A stretch of DNA of 64,000 bases from Incurvaria masculella. Lineage: Eukaryota; Arthropoda; Insecta; Lepidoptera; Incurvariidae. Within the stretch, counting starts at the first letter, position 1, and every line of letters begins with the position of its first letter. Positions 35,722 to 47,627 of this stretch are shown in pieces. The DNA lies in assembly GCA_946894095.1 (NCBI GenBank), contig OX335652.1, forward strand, positions 8,765,001 to 8,829,000, given 5' to 3'. The translations under genes and the position numbers were made by a program. The notes under the pieces were generated by a model. That model saw only the letters and a program-made list of their open reading frames with translations. It did not search any database and was not told the origin of the DNA.

Positions 35722-37294
35722 TAGACCAAGCTCCCATTGCATAAAATCTTACCTCACTCGATTTCTCTACAGACGTGTATTGCAGTGAAAGAAAACACTT
35801 GGAAACATCGGTTCATAACAGGTTGCCATTCCGTAACCTGGTAAAACCATGTTTTTTTTCGGGTTTAAAACCTCTATTTTGACCCAAAATTATCTCATAA
35901 GATTTCACATAGAAAAGTATATGCAGTGAAAGATATGCCTTAGGAGATGAGAACCCGCACAGGTTGCCTCCCCCCACCCTGGAAGGTTCCATGGTCAGCC
36001 AAGTTTAATGAGGCCAAAAAATGGGGTCATTTACCTCATTTGATTTCTCGATGAAATTTGTGCAGAACGATAGCTCGAAATGTGCCATTGATAAAAATAT
36101 AAGGTTGCCTGTCATCAGCCTGGTAAAACCCTGTTGTCAGCCGCCTCAAAGGAAACGAAGAAAAATCTTCGGTTTGAGAAAATCTCATGTAGTCGCTAAA
36201 TTCAGGGGGGCAATCAGTCCCAATCATGGTATCAAGATAAAATCCATACCCTGACATTCCTGCGCCTCGTTTATTTTGGCAAAAAAGGGTACAGGGGTCG
36301 ACTATGGACTTATTAGTTTTTTGTATTAAATAATGAAAAAAAACATGTTATCGTTTAGAATAGACGTAAAATGAGTACCACCAACCATGACATAAGTCGA
36401 AACCTATACGCACTGACATTTGCACACATTATATGTTTTGAAATAATGAGGGTAAAATAGTCAAATGTTTGTCTTTCCATTCGCACAGATGTATGATGCC
36501 GTTTAGATTCGTGCCCTATGTAATGAAATTTTTGAGCTTCATGTTTATTGAAACGGTAGAGTAAATGAGTAAACTGTGTCAATTGGTTGTTATCCTGCCT
36601 GTTTGCATGTATAGGTATAAAGAAAAACGTTCGCTGCCGTGGAGATGCATCAAGGTATGACGAGTGCCAATCGTGAATTTTAAGTCAAATGAATCGCACT
36701 GATGTAGTGACAGCCATACATATATATTTTACTTCACTTTAATTTACTTGACTAGTCTGGTTGTTTGATTTTAAATAAATATTCATAATGCCGCTCAGTT
36801 TCTAAGTAATAGGAGTGCTATTCGTGATATAACGTAAAAACCTACACTCTGGAATATAATATTCTCAAACAGTTAGTAAGTGACCTTAGTCCGTGGTCCT
36901 TAGAAAAGTTTATGTAAATGTGGATTAGAGAAGCAATGTTTGCTGGGGGTTTTCACTTCAGGTGACCAGCCAGTTGAGCCAGTTGATCCTGCCAACCAGA
37001 ACCAGTGCAATGTACTACTGTTGTTCGATTTATGTTTTTGTTGTTATTTTTTTATTTAATAAACAAATTTTATTTCTTTCTTTCTTTATCACGCCATTAA
37101 AAGATAAATCTATTCGTCATCAGTTGAATCTAGACTACCATCTGATTAAGTTTTTCTTACTATTATATCTTAAATACTAAAATTAATGGTATCAAATGCT
37201 ATCATATGTCGTACACAAACATACAATTCATATGGACCATTCAGCGAGGCGAAAATGGCTCACGTTCTATTTAACTATATTAAATGCCTTCGTC
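35722..37294. repeat. left 1.57-kb arm of a long-inverted-repeat element
   Basis: Begins TAGACCAAGCTCCCATTGC and ends near TTAAATGCCTTCGT. It is the inverted copy of 39611-41184 with only scattered differences. Inside the arm, a degenerate unit of about 141 bp is seen three times, marked by GGTTGCC at 35821, 35962 and 36103, each followed by CCTGGTAAAACC or a variant. Short ORFs are mirrored exactly in the other arm and look non-coding. Confidence 0.9.
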
Positions 37295-39610
37295 CATCCG
37301 TCATGCGCTCGGTCGCCATAACCTTTGTTTTGTCCCGGTTCATCTTCAGACCTACCTTTACCAATGCTCTATAAAGGTTTTACAGCATGGTCTTTAACTG
37401 AACTCGGGAATTCGACAGAAGAACAAAGTCATCGGCGAAGCGAAGATGAGTGAGAAAATCTCCATTAACGTTGATACCCATGTTGTCCCATTCAAGCGTC
37501 TTGAACCCATCTTCCAATGCGTTGGCGAAGAGCTTGGGTGAGATCACATACCCCTTACGCCTTTACTAAGGTGGATGGTTTGGATATTTTCATAGAGCCT
37601 CACAGTAATCTTCGTGGACCGATACAGATTTACGATACCTCGATGTAGCGATTCTGCACCTCAGGAGGGAGTTTTCAACTGAGTCGAACGCCTTCTCGTA
37701 GTCCACGAAGGCTAGGAAGAGCGGCTTGTTGTACTCCTCGCACTTCTGCACTTTTGTCACACAGTAAATATATGATCCATTGTGCCGTATCCAATTCTAA
37801 AACCAGCTGGCTCACGGGGCTGGTACCGATCCAGCCTTTCTGTCAGCCGACTCGTGATGACTCTTGAAAGGACCTTGTACAGGTGGCTTAGAAGTGAGAT
37901 AGGTTGATCGTTTTTCAACTTCGCCCTATTCGTCCTACAGCACGACTACACTATTTTGCCATGCAGCCGGAACGACACCATTTTCGAGAACTGCATTGAA
38001 CATATGTTCTTAGATTTACTCCGTCGCTGTACATAATGTTTTGAAAACTTACAGTTTTCCGGTGTGCAATGCCGTGCTTGGCCGACATGTTTCGCCTCCC
38101 ACGATGGAAGCATCGTCAGGGCCACTTCGTTGCCCCGGAGTTACGTCTGACAGCCCGGCTCGTCAAACGGTAACTGGCAGGCGTCGGCTGCGAAGATTGT
38201 AGGTGTGGTTAGGTTCGAGCTACCTCGTGGATGCGGGTAGGTTGTCAATTTGCTGCACCATAGAATGCTTGGTTCGAGAATCCATTGAAATCTCCAGACA
38301 TGCAAACTTCAACAGGGACGACAGTATCAGACTCTCGCCGTCTTGGACTCCTCTTCTTGCTCAGCATAGACCGAAGGGCGCACACGTCACAGTGGCACCA
38401 GCTGACACCGTTAGCTATGTGTGCACGGAGCCCTATATGTCTATGGTGCAGCAAATTGACAACCTACCCGCATCCACGAGGCAGCCCGAAACTACCCACA
38501 CCTACAATCTTCGCAGCCGACGCCCGCCAGTTACCGTTTGACGAGCCGGGCTGTCAGACGTAACTCCGGGGCAACGAAGTGGCCCTGACGATGCTTCCGT
38601 CGTGGGAGGCGAAACATGTCGGCCAAGCACGGCATTGCACACCGGAAAACCGTAAGTTTTCAAAACATTCTGCATTGAACAGTCTTTGCAGTTCCTTCAA
38701 GATGGGTCTTCTGACAGCCTTTAACAGTTCTGTCGTTATCATCACCCGGAGCCTTGGGTTTTTTAACTCCTTTCAAAGCAGCCTTTATCTCATAGACACT
38801 AATCTCCGGCAGATCATCGGTGTAGTGTCTAGTGGGCGGCGCACGCCTATCAGATTCGACTGGTTTGATTGGGCTCGGGTAGGAATTGCTGCGGAGTACA
38901 ATTCGACATAAAATTATTCCATTGCCAAACATATATCTGGATTTCTTGCAGTGACAACCCCATCCGCTCCCTCGATTTTGAAATTTGTTTACGCCGGTAG
39001 AGAAGGAACAGGCAAACACTTAACTGCCTCGATATTCTTCTGTAATGCGCTCAACCACCAACCAACTTCATATTCTCTCGGCGAACATCACGGCGAATGG
39101 ACTTGCTGATGGTCTTGTTGAGGTTTTTGTGCACGACACTACTCCAGATCTCCGGTTTCATATTTCGTCTTGTTTCCAGGAGCCTCAACGTCTCTGCTGA
39201 TAACTTACTGCGGTCTGCCTGTCGACTTTTGCTAAAGTGCTTTTCTGTAGTGTCCGTTAGTGCGGATACGAAGCTCGTATATGCCTTGTCGATGTCGGCA
39301 TCCTCATCGCGTGGCGCTAAGCATCCTCGAGTTTGGCTTGGAAATCGAGCATCTAGTCTAGTATGTTTAGCTTAGCCAGTGGTTTGTGGATGAGTTTGGA
39401 TGTAGAGAAAGTTAATTAAAGAAATTTTGATATTTGTTTTTGGGAATTTACACCTACTCTCGAATTGTTCGGAAATATGAATTTACAGTGACCATCGCCA
39501 TTTGGCTTATAACTGCATAGAGTAAGCTCGCTAGCTAGGAAATGTATTATGCAGCTCAGCAGGTTTACACTGGTTGCGACTACACATCTGCCTTACAAGA
39601 CAAAGAAAAA
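37295..39610 (-). pseudogene. broken RTE-clade LINE ORF in the loop of the inverted repeat
   Basis: Minus-strand pieces in order are: a segment with DIDKAYTSFVSALTDTTEKH and SIRRDVRREN (about 39100-39400); PTRHYTDDLPEISVYEIKAA with a KKPKAPGDD motif (38740-38880); YNKPLFLAFVDYEKAFDSVE (about 37690-37740), a reverse transcriptase block; then VISPKLFANALEDGFKTLEW and LTHLRFADDFVLLSNS, the catalytic FADD block (about 37400-37560). Order and motifs fit the endonuclease-RT protein of RTE LINEs. Frameshifts, stops and a 635-bp insertion (38035-38669) break it. It is an old copy that cannot encode a working protein. Confidence 0.85.
38035..38669. mobile_element. 635-bp palindromic insertion inside the RTE relic
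   Basis: Ends AATGTTTTGAAAACTTAC and, inverted, the same. Arms of about 235 bp (38035-38270 and 38440-38669) mirror CCGACATGTTTCGCCTCCCA, GCCCCGGAGTTACGTCTGAC and CTCGTGGATGCGGGTAGGTT. LINE coding resumes on both sides, so this inserted after the LINE. Confidence 0.8.
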
Positions 39611-41184
39611 ACGAAGGCATTTAATATAGTTAAATAGAACGTGAGCCGTTTTCGTCTTGCTGAATGGTCCATAGGAATTGAATGATTGTATACGACATAT
39701 GATAGCAGGTGATACCATTAATTTGAGTGTTATAGATATAATAGTAAGAAAAACTGAATCAGATAGTAGTCTAGATTCAACTGATGCCGAATAGATTTAT
39801 CTTTTAATGGCGTGATAAAGAAAGAATGAAATAAAATGTGTTTATTAAATAAAAAAAATAACAACAAAAACATAAACCGAACAACAATAGTACAATTGCA
39901 CTGGTTCTGGTTGGTTGGATCAGCTGGCTCAACTGGCTGGTCACATGAAGTGAAAACCCCCAGCAAACGTTGCTTCTCTAATCCACATTTACATTAACTT
40001 TTCTAAGGACCACGGACTAAGGTCACTTACTAACTGTTTGAGAATATTATATTCCAGAATGTAGGTTTTTACGTTATATCAAGAATAGCACTCCTATTAC
40101 TTAGAAACTGAGCGGCATTATGAATATTTATTTAAAATCAAACAACCAGACTAGTCAAGTAAATTAAAGTAAAGTAAAATATATATGTATGGCTGTCCCT
40201 ACATCAGTGCGATTCATTTGACTTAAAATCACGACTGGCACTCGTCATACCTTGTCGCATCTCCGCGGCAGCGTACGTTTTTCTTTATACCTATACTAGC
40301 AAACAGGCAGGATAACAACCAATTGACACAGTTTACTAATTTACTCTACCGTTTCAATAAACATGAAGCTCAAAAATTTCATTACATAGGGCACGAATCT
40401 AAACGGCATCATACATCTGTGCGAATGGAAAGACAAACATTTGACTATTTTACCCTCATTATTTCAAAACATACAATGTGTGCAAATGTCAGTGCGTATA
40501 GGTTTCGACTTATGTCATGGTTGGTGGTACTCATTTTACGTCTATTCTAAACGATAACATGTTTTTTTTCATTATTGAATACAAAAAACTAATAAGTCCA
40601 TAGTCGACCCCTGTACCCTTTTTTGCCAAAATAAACGAGGCGCAGGAATGTCAGGGTATGGATTTTATCTTGATACCATGATTGGGACTGATTGCTCCCC
40701 TGAATTTAGCGACTACATGAGATTTTCTCAAACCGAAGATTTTTCTTCGTTTCCTTTGAGGCGGCTGACAACAGGGTTTTACCAGGCTGATGACAGGCAA
40801 CCTTATATTTTTATCAATGGCACATTTCGAGCTATCGTTCTGCACAAATTTCATCGAGAAATCAAATGAGGTAAATGACCCCATTTTTTGGCCTCATTAA
40901 ACTTGGCTGACCATGGAACCTTCCAGGGTGGGGGGAGGCAACCTGTGCGGGTTCTCATCTCCTAAGGCATATCTTTCACTGCATATACTTTTCTATGTGA
41001 AATCTTATGAGATAATTTTGGGTCAAAATAGAGGTTTTAAACCCGAAAAAAAAACATGGTTTTACCAGGTTACGGAATGGCAACCTGTTATGAACCGATG
41101 TTTCCAAGTGTTTTCTTTCACTGCAATACACGTCTGTAGAGAAATCGAGTGAGGTAAGATTTTATGCAATGGGAGCTTGGTCTA
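39611..41184. repeat. right 1.57-kb arm of the long-inverted-repeat element
   Basis: Inverted copy of 35722-37294, ending GGGAGCTTGGTCTA. The arms with their 2.3-kb loop form one 5.46-kb unit. Candidate flanking target is TA, but this is not certain. Confidence 0.9.
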
Positions 41185-41220
41185 TTAGAAACTACGTAGA
41201 TAGACTCTATATGTTATTAA

Positions 41221-41332
41221 AACATAGACGACCACGTACTGGTTAGATCCAGTCGTTGGCATAATTTAAACCAAATATCTTTAGAAATTGGGTAGGAAAT
41301 ATTTCCCGTTTTGTATGGAGCGACACGAAAAC
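41221..41332. repeat. inverted flank of the minisatellite region, left
   Basis: ACATAGACGACCACGTACTG, TTGGCATAATTTAAACC, AAATATCTTTAGAAATTGGG and GTTTTGTATGGAGCGACACG occur here and again inverted at 44272-44385. This suggests one element of about 3.2 kb whose middle holds the minisatellite and younger insertions. Confidence 0.65.
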
Positions 41333-41885
41333 TGTGGATTCCACGTAAAACTGTGGATCCTTTCCTGGGGTAGGGTCAATCCGGGTTGGTACGTGTCATT
41401 TAATTATGATAAGACTGTAATTTTGTGGGTATTCTCCATTTATGTCAAGTTATGTACATAAAAATCTTGGTGAAAGCACTCAGTCACAGTAAAAGTTACC
41501 GTTTATGTATCATGCAAACAAAAAGGCCTTCTTACTTAAGTATAACACCTTAACACAGACATCTAACTCGATGAAATGGAATCGATTTTAGCATCAGATA
41601 ATAATAATTAATGATCACCCGTCTAATACGTTGCACATTTTGTCACGTGTGCACAAGCCTCACTCTTGATTTTGCAGACCTGCTTCGTGAATAAAACCGC
41701 AATAGAGTTTCCACTAGGCTGAATGGGCTTACAACAATAAATGTAGATGGTGGTTTCAAGGCGATCTGGTCAAGGAGTGGGACAACCTGGAGTCCGCCGT
41801 GGCGGCGGCGTGGGCAACGCCTTCTCGACGGAATACCTTCAGCCTCTGTTGCCAGCCTCTTCAGACCAGGGGAGTGTAGGAGTTA

Positions 41886-42968
41886 GGGGCAGCTCTTGCC
41901 CCTAGCGAAGCTAATGGAATGCGTTCTGGAGTTGGGGCAGCTCTTGCCCCAAGCGAAGCTCATGGGATGCGTGCCGGAATTGGCGGGGCTCTTGCCCCTA
42001 GCGAAGCTCATGGGATTCGTGCCGGAAATGGGGCAGCTCTTGCCCCTATCGAAGCTCATGGGATGCATGCCGGAATTGGGGCAGCTCTTGCCCCTAGCGA
42101 AGCTCATGGAATGCGTGCCGGAATTGGGGCAGCTCTTGCCCCTAGCGAAGCTCATGGAATGCGTGCCGGAATTGGGGCAGCTCTTGCCCCTAGCGAAACT
42201 CATGGAATGCGTGCTGGAATTGGGGCAGATCTTGCCCCTATCGAAGCTCATGGGCTGCATGCCGGAATTGGGGCAGCTCTTGCCCCTAGCGAAGCTCATG
42301 GAATGCGTGCCGGAATTGGGGCAGCTCTTGCCCCTAGCGAAACTCATGGAATGCGTGCCGGAATTGGGGCAGCTCTTGCCCCTATCGAAGCTCATGGGCT
42401 GCATGCCGGAATTGGGGCAGCTCTTGCCCCTAGCGAAGCTCATGGGATGCGTGCCGGAATTGGGGCAGCTCTTGCCCCTAGCGAAGCTCATGGGATGCAT
42501 GCCGGAATTGGGGCAGCTCTTGCCCCTAGCGAAGCTCATGGGATGCATGCCGGAATTGGGGCAGCTCTTGCCCCTATCGAAGCTCATGGGCTGCATGCCG
42601 GAATTGGGGCAGCTCTTGCCCCTAGCGAAGCTCATAGGATGCATGCCGGAATTGGGGCAGCTCTTGCCCCTATCGAAGCTCATGGGCTGCATGCCGGAAT
42701 TGGGGCAGCTCTTGCCCCTAGCGAAGCTCATGGGATGCATGCCGGAATTGGGGCAGCTCTTGCCCCTAGCGAAGCTCATAGAATGCGTGCTGGAATTGGG
42801 GCAGCTCTTGCCCCTAGCGAAACTCATGGGATGCATGCCGGAATTGGGGCAGCTCTTGCCCCTATCGAAGCTCATGGGATGCATGCCGGAATTGGGGCAG
42901 CTCTTGCCCCTAGCGAAGCTCATAGAATGCGTGCTGGAATTGGGGCAGCTCTTGCCCCTATCGAAGGG
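41886..42968. repeat. 48-bp minisatellite, about 22.6 units
   Basis: The unit is GGGGCAGCTCTTGCCCC followed by TAGCGAAGCTCATGGGATGC and GTGCCGGAATT. Variants alternate CTAGCG/CTATCG, GGAATGC/GGGCTGC and GTGCC/ATGCC in patches. The 48-bp period divides by three and the unit lacks stops in two forward and one reverse frame, so about 350-codon open frames arise on both strands (16-aa units such as LAKLMGCMPELGQLLP). Each unit carries the hairpin GGGGCA/TGCCCC. I regard it as non-coding. Confidence 0.92.
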
Positions 42969-43208
42969 CCGAGACAGCCCCTGAATTCCAGGGATGTCTC
43001 GGTATAGTCTAAGACAGACTTATTATACCAATTGGGAGGTGATACAAGGCCGACCCTCAATTTTTTTTCAACTATTTTTTATTGAAACTTCAACGCAATC
43101 ACACCTCGATGCGGTAATTGAAGGAATCACCTTCTTCGATGAAACGTCCGAAGGGCAGTTCAGTATTCAAAAATAGAATTTAACATAAAGCGGAAGACTA
43201 TGAAAAAG

Positions 43209-43515
43209 AAACCGGCCAAGTGCGAGTCGGACTCACACACGACGAGTTCCGTACCATCGTACAAGATTTAACACAAAAAAATCACGTATTTGGTATGGGC
43301 GGCGTATAATCCCTTTAATTTTTATTATTTTTTTATTATGCCTATTTGTTGTTATAGCGGCAAAATAAATACACACTCTGTGAAATTTTCTGCTGCCTAC
43401 CTATTACGTTTCATGAGACACAGCCCTGTGACGGACGGACGGACGGACGGACGGACAGCGGAGGCTTAGTAATAGGGTTCCGTTTACACCCTTTGGGTAC
43501 GGAACCCTAAAAAGG
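43209..43515 (+). repeat. dispersed repeat R1, copy e
   Basis: ACCGGCCAAGTGCGAGTCGG at the left, a (GACG)n run at 43432-43456 and GGGTACGGAACCCTAAAAA at the right. Confidence 0.75.
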
Positions 43516-43723
43516 CGTCAACTGGAGAACCTAGACACTTGGCCACAGCTAGCCACGAAAATAATATCGTGACCGTTTGAACGGGGAAGTGACGTGTCGG
43601 TGGGTGCATACTTCAGTTCGTCGGTTATTGACCTATTTTTAAGACGTTGCCGCCAAAAAAAAAGACTCTGTTATGTGCCTAGGAGCACTATTACTTATGA
43701 TGTGGCCTAGCGCAGCGCTGGAC

Positions 43724-44262
43724 TTAAGGTGGCCCAACCCGGCGGGCCTAACTCATTCGCGGGCACGGTACAAAACCGTGCTGTTGCGCTCTGGGACCTT
43801 CTCTGTTTCAAAGAATAAGACAGGACTCGTGATGAGGAAGATGCAACATGTCCACAAAAAAGACAATGTGCATAGTGTATGATTTGGTAAGATTTACGAA
43901 AATTTTAGTTTCAAAACGACTTATAGCTAAAAGTAAACCACGACCGCTGTAGTTAAAAATCCAACAAAAACCAAATAGATCATAAATCTTGATTAAATAA
44001 GCTATGTCTGATAACTAATCTTTTTACGATGTTCTGACTTTATCATTGCGTAATCCACCTCCAAAGTTATTGTATAAAACGCGCGAAAAATTCGAACTTT
44101 CGGACCTTATAACTTAGAGACCAAACACAATTTTACAATGCAGACATCTAGTTCGATCAAATAAAGCTATTTTAAGAAAAAAATTGGATCTCTGACAAGA
44201 AATATGGGCGTGATCTTCTTTCCCCTTTTGTATGGGGAGATGAGCGGGATGGGCCACCTTAA
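43724..44262 (+). mobile_element. TTAA-flanked MITE family, copy E
   Basis: TTAAGGTGGCCCAACCCGG to CGGGATGGGCCACCTTAA, 539 bp, same orientation as copy C. It lies directly beside the right inverted flank of the minisatellite region. Confidence 0.85.
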
Positions 44263-44271
44263 GAGGGTACA

Positions 44272-44385
44272 CTTTTCGTGTCGGTCCATACAAAACGGGA
44301 AAGCTATTTCCTACCCAATTTCTAAAGATATTTGGTTTAAATTATGCCAACAACTGTATCCAACCAGTACGTAGTCGTCTATATT
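44272..44385. repeat. inverted flank of the minisatellite region, right
   Basis: TTTTCGTGTCGGTCCATAC, CCCAATTTCTAAAGATATTT, GGTTTAAATTATGCCAA and CAGTACGTAGTCGTCTAT mirror 41221-41332. Confidence 0.65.
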
Positions 44386-44605
44386 TTAAAATTTTATCAA
44401 AGTTTTTTAATTCCTAGATTTGTTTTCAATTAACTAAGAAATTAATTAAGAAACATGAAACATTTTGAATTAAAAAGTATGCAAAATCAAACTCGGTCAT
44501 TTACGAGAAAAAACAAATTTACGAAAACATAGGCATACATGAGCGTGCGGTTTGTTGATGGTAAATTCTATAAGGATCGACTCAGCAAGATAATCAGACA
44601 AACAC

Positions 44606-44797
44606 CTTATCTAGATAAGGCCAGACGCCGGTGAGGATAATGCTGAATCCGAGCGACATCAGGAACATTGTGAAGTAAATGATGCGAATGGACGTCCAGC
44701 GCTGGCGGCGCTCCTCCGCCGTCTCGAGCCCGTCGGTCGGCGGCGGAGCCCCTCCGGCCCCGCTCCAGCGGCCCCAAGCGCGCTTCAAGCGCTCCAT
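44606..44797 (-). CDS. MFSD8: MFSD8/CLN7 exon 1 (start codon)
   Basis: The ATG is at 44797-44795 and the donor AAG|GTGTTT at 44605. The 64 residues include ETAEERRQRWTSIRIIYFTM, then FLMSLGFSIILTGVWPYLDK, which is transmembrane helix 1 of MFSD8 (vertebrate ETAEERRRRW, then FLSSVGFSVV and WPYLQK). MFSD8 is a lysosomal major-facilitator transporter; loss in humans causes CLN7 neuronal ceroid lipofuscinosis, and chloride conductance has been reported as its activity. Joined exons (192, 244, 309, 530, 264 nt) give 512 aa. I see no acidic dileucine motif in the N-terminus where the vertebrate protein has its lysosomal sorting signal, so sorting may differ here. Confidence 0.92.
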
Positions 44798-46844
44798 ACC
44801 CTGCCCCCACTCCCCACTATACCACTTTCACCAGAACGCGTCCTTCTAGCATGCGCGACGCGCCACTTTCGATTTTAGATAAATTGTCGTCATTCTGTTG
44901 CGTTTTGTTGTTTAATTATTGTTTTCGGTAAATCTAGTTCCATTCTTGCTGCACAGTGAAAGCTTGCATTAATTGCATTGCTTCTAGTATTAAAATACGT
45001 ATTCTATTCCAAGGTGTATTATTACTCAGGAAGCTAGTTATTTGCCTTTTTCCAAGATTGTAATGTACTTATTTAACTTTATAAAAATTTCATTCACTTT
45101 AACAGCGTGTGCACTAAAATATAACCAGAGAACTTTTTGTAAAATGAGCTCTAACAAAGAACTTAGCAAACAAGCCTTCGTCGCAACACGGTCACTGTTC
45201 ACCTTACAGAAACACAAAACAAACGACTGCGCGGGCGCACGCACACACGACACTGGCGCGTAGGAACACATTAGCCAGCCCTCCCAGGAGCACTCACACA
45301 ATGCATCACACTGGGTACACTAATCCATACTGATGAACATGAAGTAACTACTTTATCAGCACATTTAGCTGCTGTGGTGTAAGTTAGATGTATATTGTGT
45401 TTGTATGTGTAAAAATCATGTATCATCTTAGCTCTCTTCTATGTGGGACAATTAAACAAAAATAAATAATCGATTCACGCTCGGATTCACGTACCGTATT
45501 TAGGTATTCATACCATAATTATAGGCTTGTACCGGTACTTGTAGGGTTCTCACGTTCCTATGAAACATATCTTATATATATATCATATAGAAACCGGCGT
45601 ATTCACGGTTTGCTGTTTTATGATTATCATGGGAAGATTTGTTTTACAATAAAAATTAAACCAAAATAAAAATCCCAAGATACTTTAAATATCATCAAAC
45701 AGAACTTTGTCACACGCGCGCTTCTTCCTAGCCCCGAACCTTACCTACAAAAGGCGCGCAGTCTTTGCACTCATGGAGCGAACACGAGTTCAATTCACAG
45801 ATGAAAGTGAAACGTGTACGTTTAGCTTTCGCATTACATCATCACTGATAATGTCATTTGGTGTCATCACATTCTAATAATAATATTTAGAAAAGCCAAA
45901 AGTCAAAATATTGTAATGTGTCAAAAAAAATCGAGTATCTGTCATTCCATTAGTAAGAAAGTGGTGAGTCACAGGTGACCGGGAATAACCAGCGAACGTG
46001 TATTATAAGATTGCACTGCGAACTCGTGGTCACAAAGATTTATCACACTAGTGTGACCACAAGAATACATTTCCTATTATATTTTAATGGGAAAATTTAC
46101 AGTTACAGTTACACACGGCGTCTCTCAAGAGACTGTACGACAATTCCAAATTTGGGTGTGCAGTAGGTGGCGTAGTTGGGACACGCAATACCCGCGAATG
46201 GTATGCTTTGCTGGTTTAGAGTTTAGCTTTGCCGTATGCTGATAATATAAATATCCATATCACAATCTTTGGAAAAAGCTATTTACTTGCTTAGTACGAA
46301 AAAATATATTTACTTACTTAAAGTTTCATATGACGCTAACCTCCATTATTTTGGGGTTATTTTTAATTTATCTCAGCGTCGGTTATGAATAAACATCCGT
46401 AGAAAACACGAAATATCAAAGTTTAGACTATTATCTTGTATATGACCATAAAACGGTTTTAATGAGTTGCTTGAAATTTTTAATTATAATAATACTATTA
46501 TTCATTACAATGGGTCAGTGTACAAAACATAATTATTCATAAACTAGCTGCGGTACCCGGCTCCGCTCGGGTTAGTGTCGGCTAAATTATCTCATGGATA
46601 AAAAGTAGCCCACATGACTGGTCCAAAATAGGGTCAAACTGGTCCAGGACAATGTATCCATGTACCAAATTTAATCAAGATCGTTCGAGCCGAAATAGCA
46701 TGATTTAATGAGAAACATCCAATAATTCCCATTTAGAGCTTCGTTGACGTTTGGTGGCTATTTAAAAAAAAAACATTTGCCGCGAGAACCTTTCTGCACT
46801 TTCACTGCTACATTGCTTACCTAGTAAGTAACGTGTAACGTAGG

Positions 46845-46935
46845 TAAGTTTTGCGTGGACTCCAACCCACAGCCAGCCTCAACATCGAAAACAGTAACCC
46901 ATCTCGAACCTGACTGCTCCCAGAGATGCTATACA
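46845..46935 (-). repeat. degraded 5S-head SINE fragment
   Basis: On the minus strand GCATCTCTGGGAGC, GGTTCGAGATGGGTTAC, GATGTTGAGGCTGGC and GGAGTCCACG follow the order of the 5S-like head and body at 17571-17733. Confidence 0.45.
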
Positions 46936-47060
46936 TTGATAAAATACGCATATAAATCAGGTAAGTGGTTCGCATGTTATAAGACTTTAAGACTCACTAC
47001 TTACCCTTCTGGTAATGAAGCGTTATATTATGTAATCTATAAGTTTTTAGTAGAATCAGG

Positions 47061-47234
47061 CTAGACGTAGATACAATGCACATCTAAATCGAGTAATTGG
47101 TTCTCAAGGATTTTATTCTGTTGGTCGCTCCTCCGGCGATTTAGCGTGATGCCAAGTAGTCCTAAAGTTGCAGGAAATACCAAGCCGTACTTCAGTAAAA
47201 GTAAGCGCTGCCGCCGCAAAGCCGAGCCGTGCAT
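47061..47234 (-). CDS. candidate small membrane protein ORF (57 aa)
   Basis: ATG at 47234 opens 57 codons: basic start MHGSALRRQR, a hydrophobic stretch LLLLKYGLVFPATLGLLGIT, then basic NRRR and a polar helix-like tail (DQQNKILENQLLDLD). The layout resembles short single-pass mitochondrial or ER microproteins, but I recognise no family. No splice sites or nearby AATAAA support it, and it may be chance. Confidence 0.2.
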   Translation of the reverse strand: MHGSALRRQRLLLLKYGLVFPATLGLLGITLNRRRSDQQNKILENQLLDLDVHCIYV

Positions 47235-47627
47235 AGCATTGCAGTTTGTATGACAGCCCCATCTTAGCGTAAGCGGAACTGAATTATATTTAGCCAATCC
47301 TAATTCCCGGGTAGTTAAATGTAGGTACATGTACTAAGTTTTACAAATCGCTACTGCCTTGAAAATTCGCCAAACGGACACCAAACAGTCACGACGTCTG
47401 CCCTCACGTCCCCCCCCTCCCCCCGCCGCCGCTCACCGCCACCGCCCCCGGCTCCTCTCCCCCTAGTGTGAAGTAGCGCTACCGGCATCGTTTTCGCAGC
47501 CCCATGAAAGTTCTAAAGCCCATGGGCACATAAATTGTAGCCTATGTGTTATTCTGATGTATAAGCTATATTATTGTAAAGTTTCATTAGAATCCATTCA
47601 GTAGTTTTTACGTGAAAGAGTAACAAA

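Noticed and set aside
38203..38541. 112-codon ORF in the nested palindrome
   Set aside because: It spans both arms of an inverted repeat and has no protein-like features.
41883..43007. Three open frames of about 350 codons over the minisatellite
   Set aside because: All come from a 48-bp unit without stops; no start context, splice sites or non-repeat coding sequence around them.
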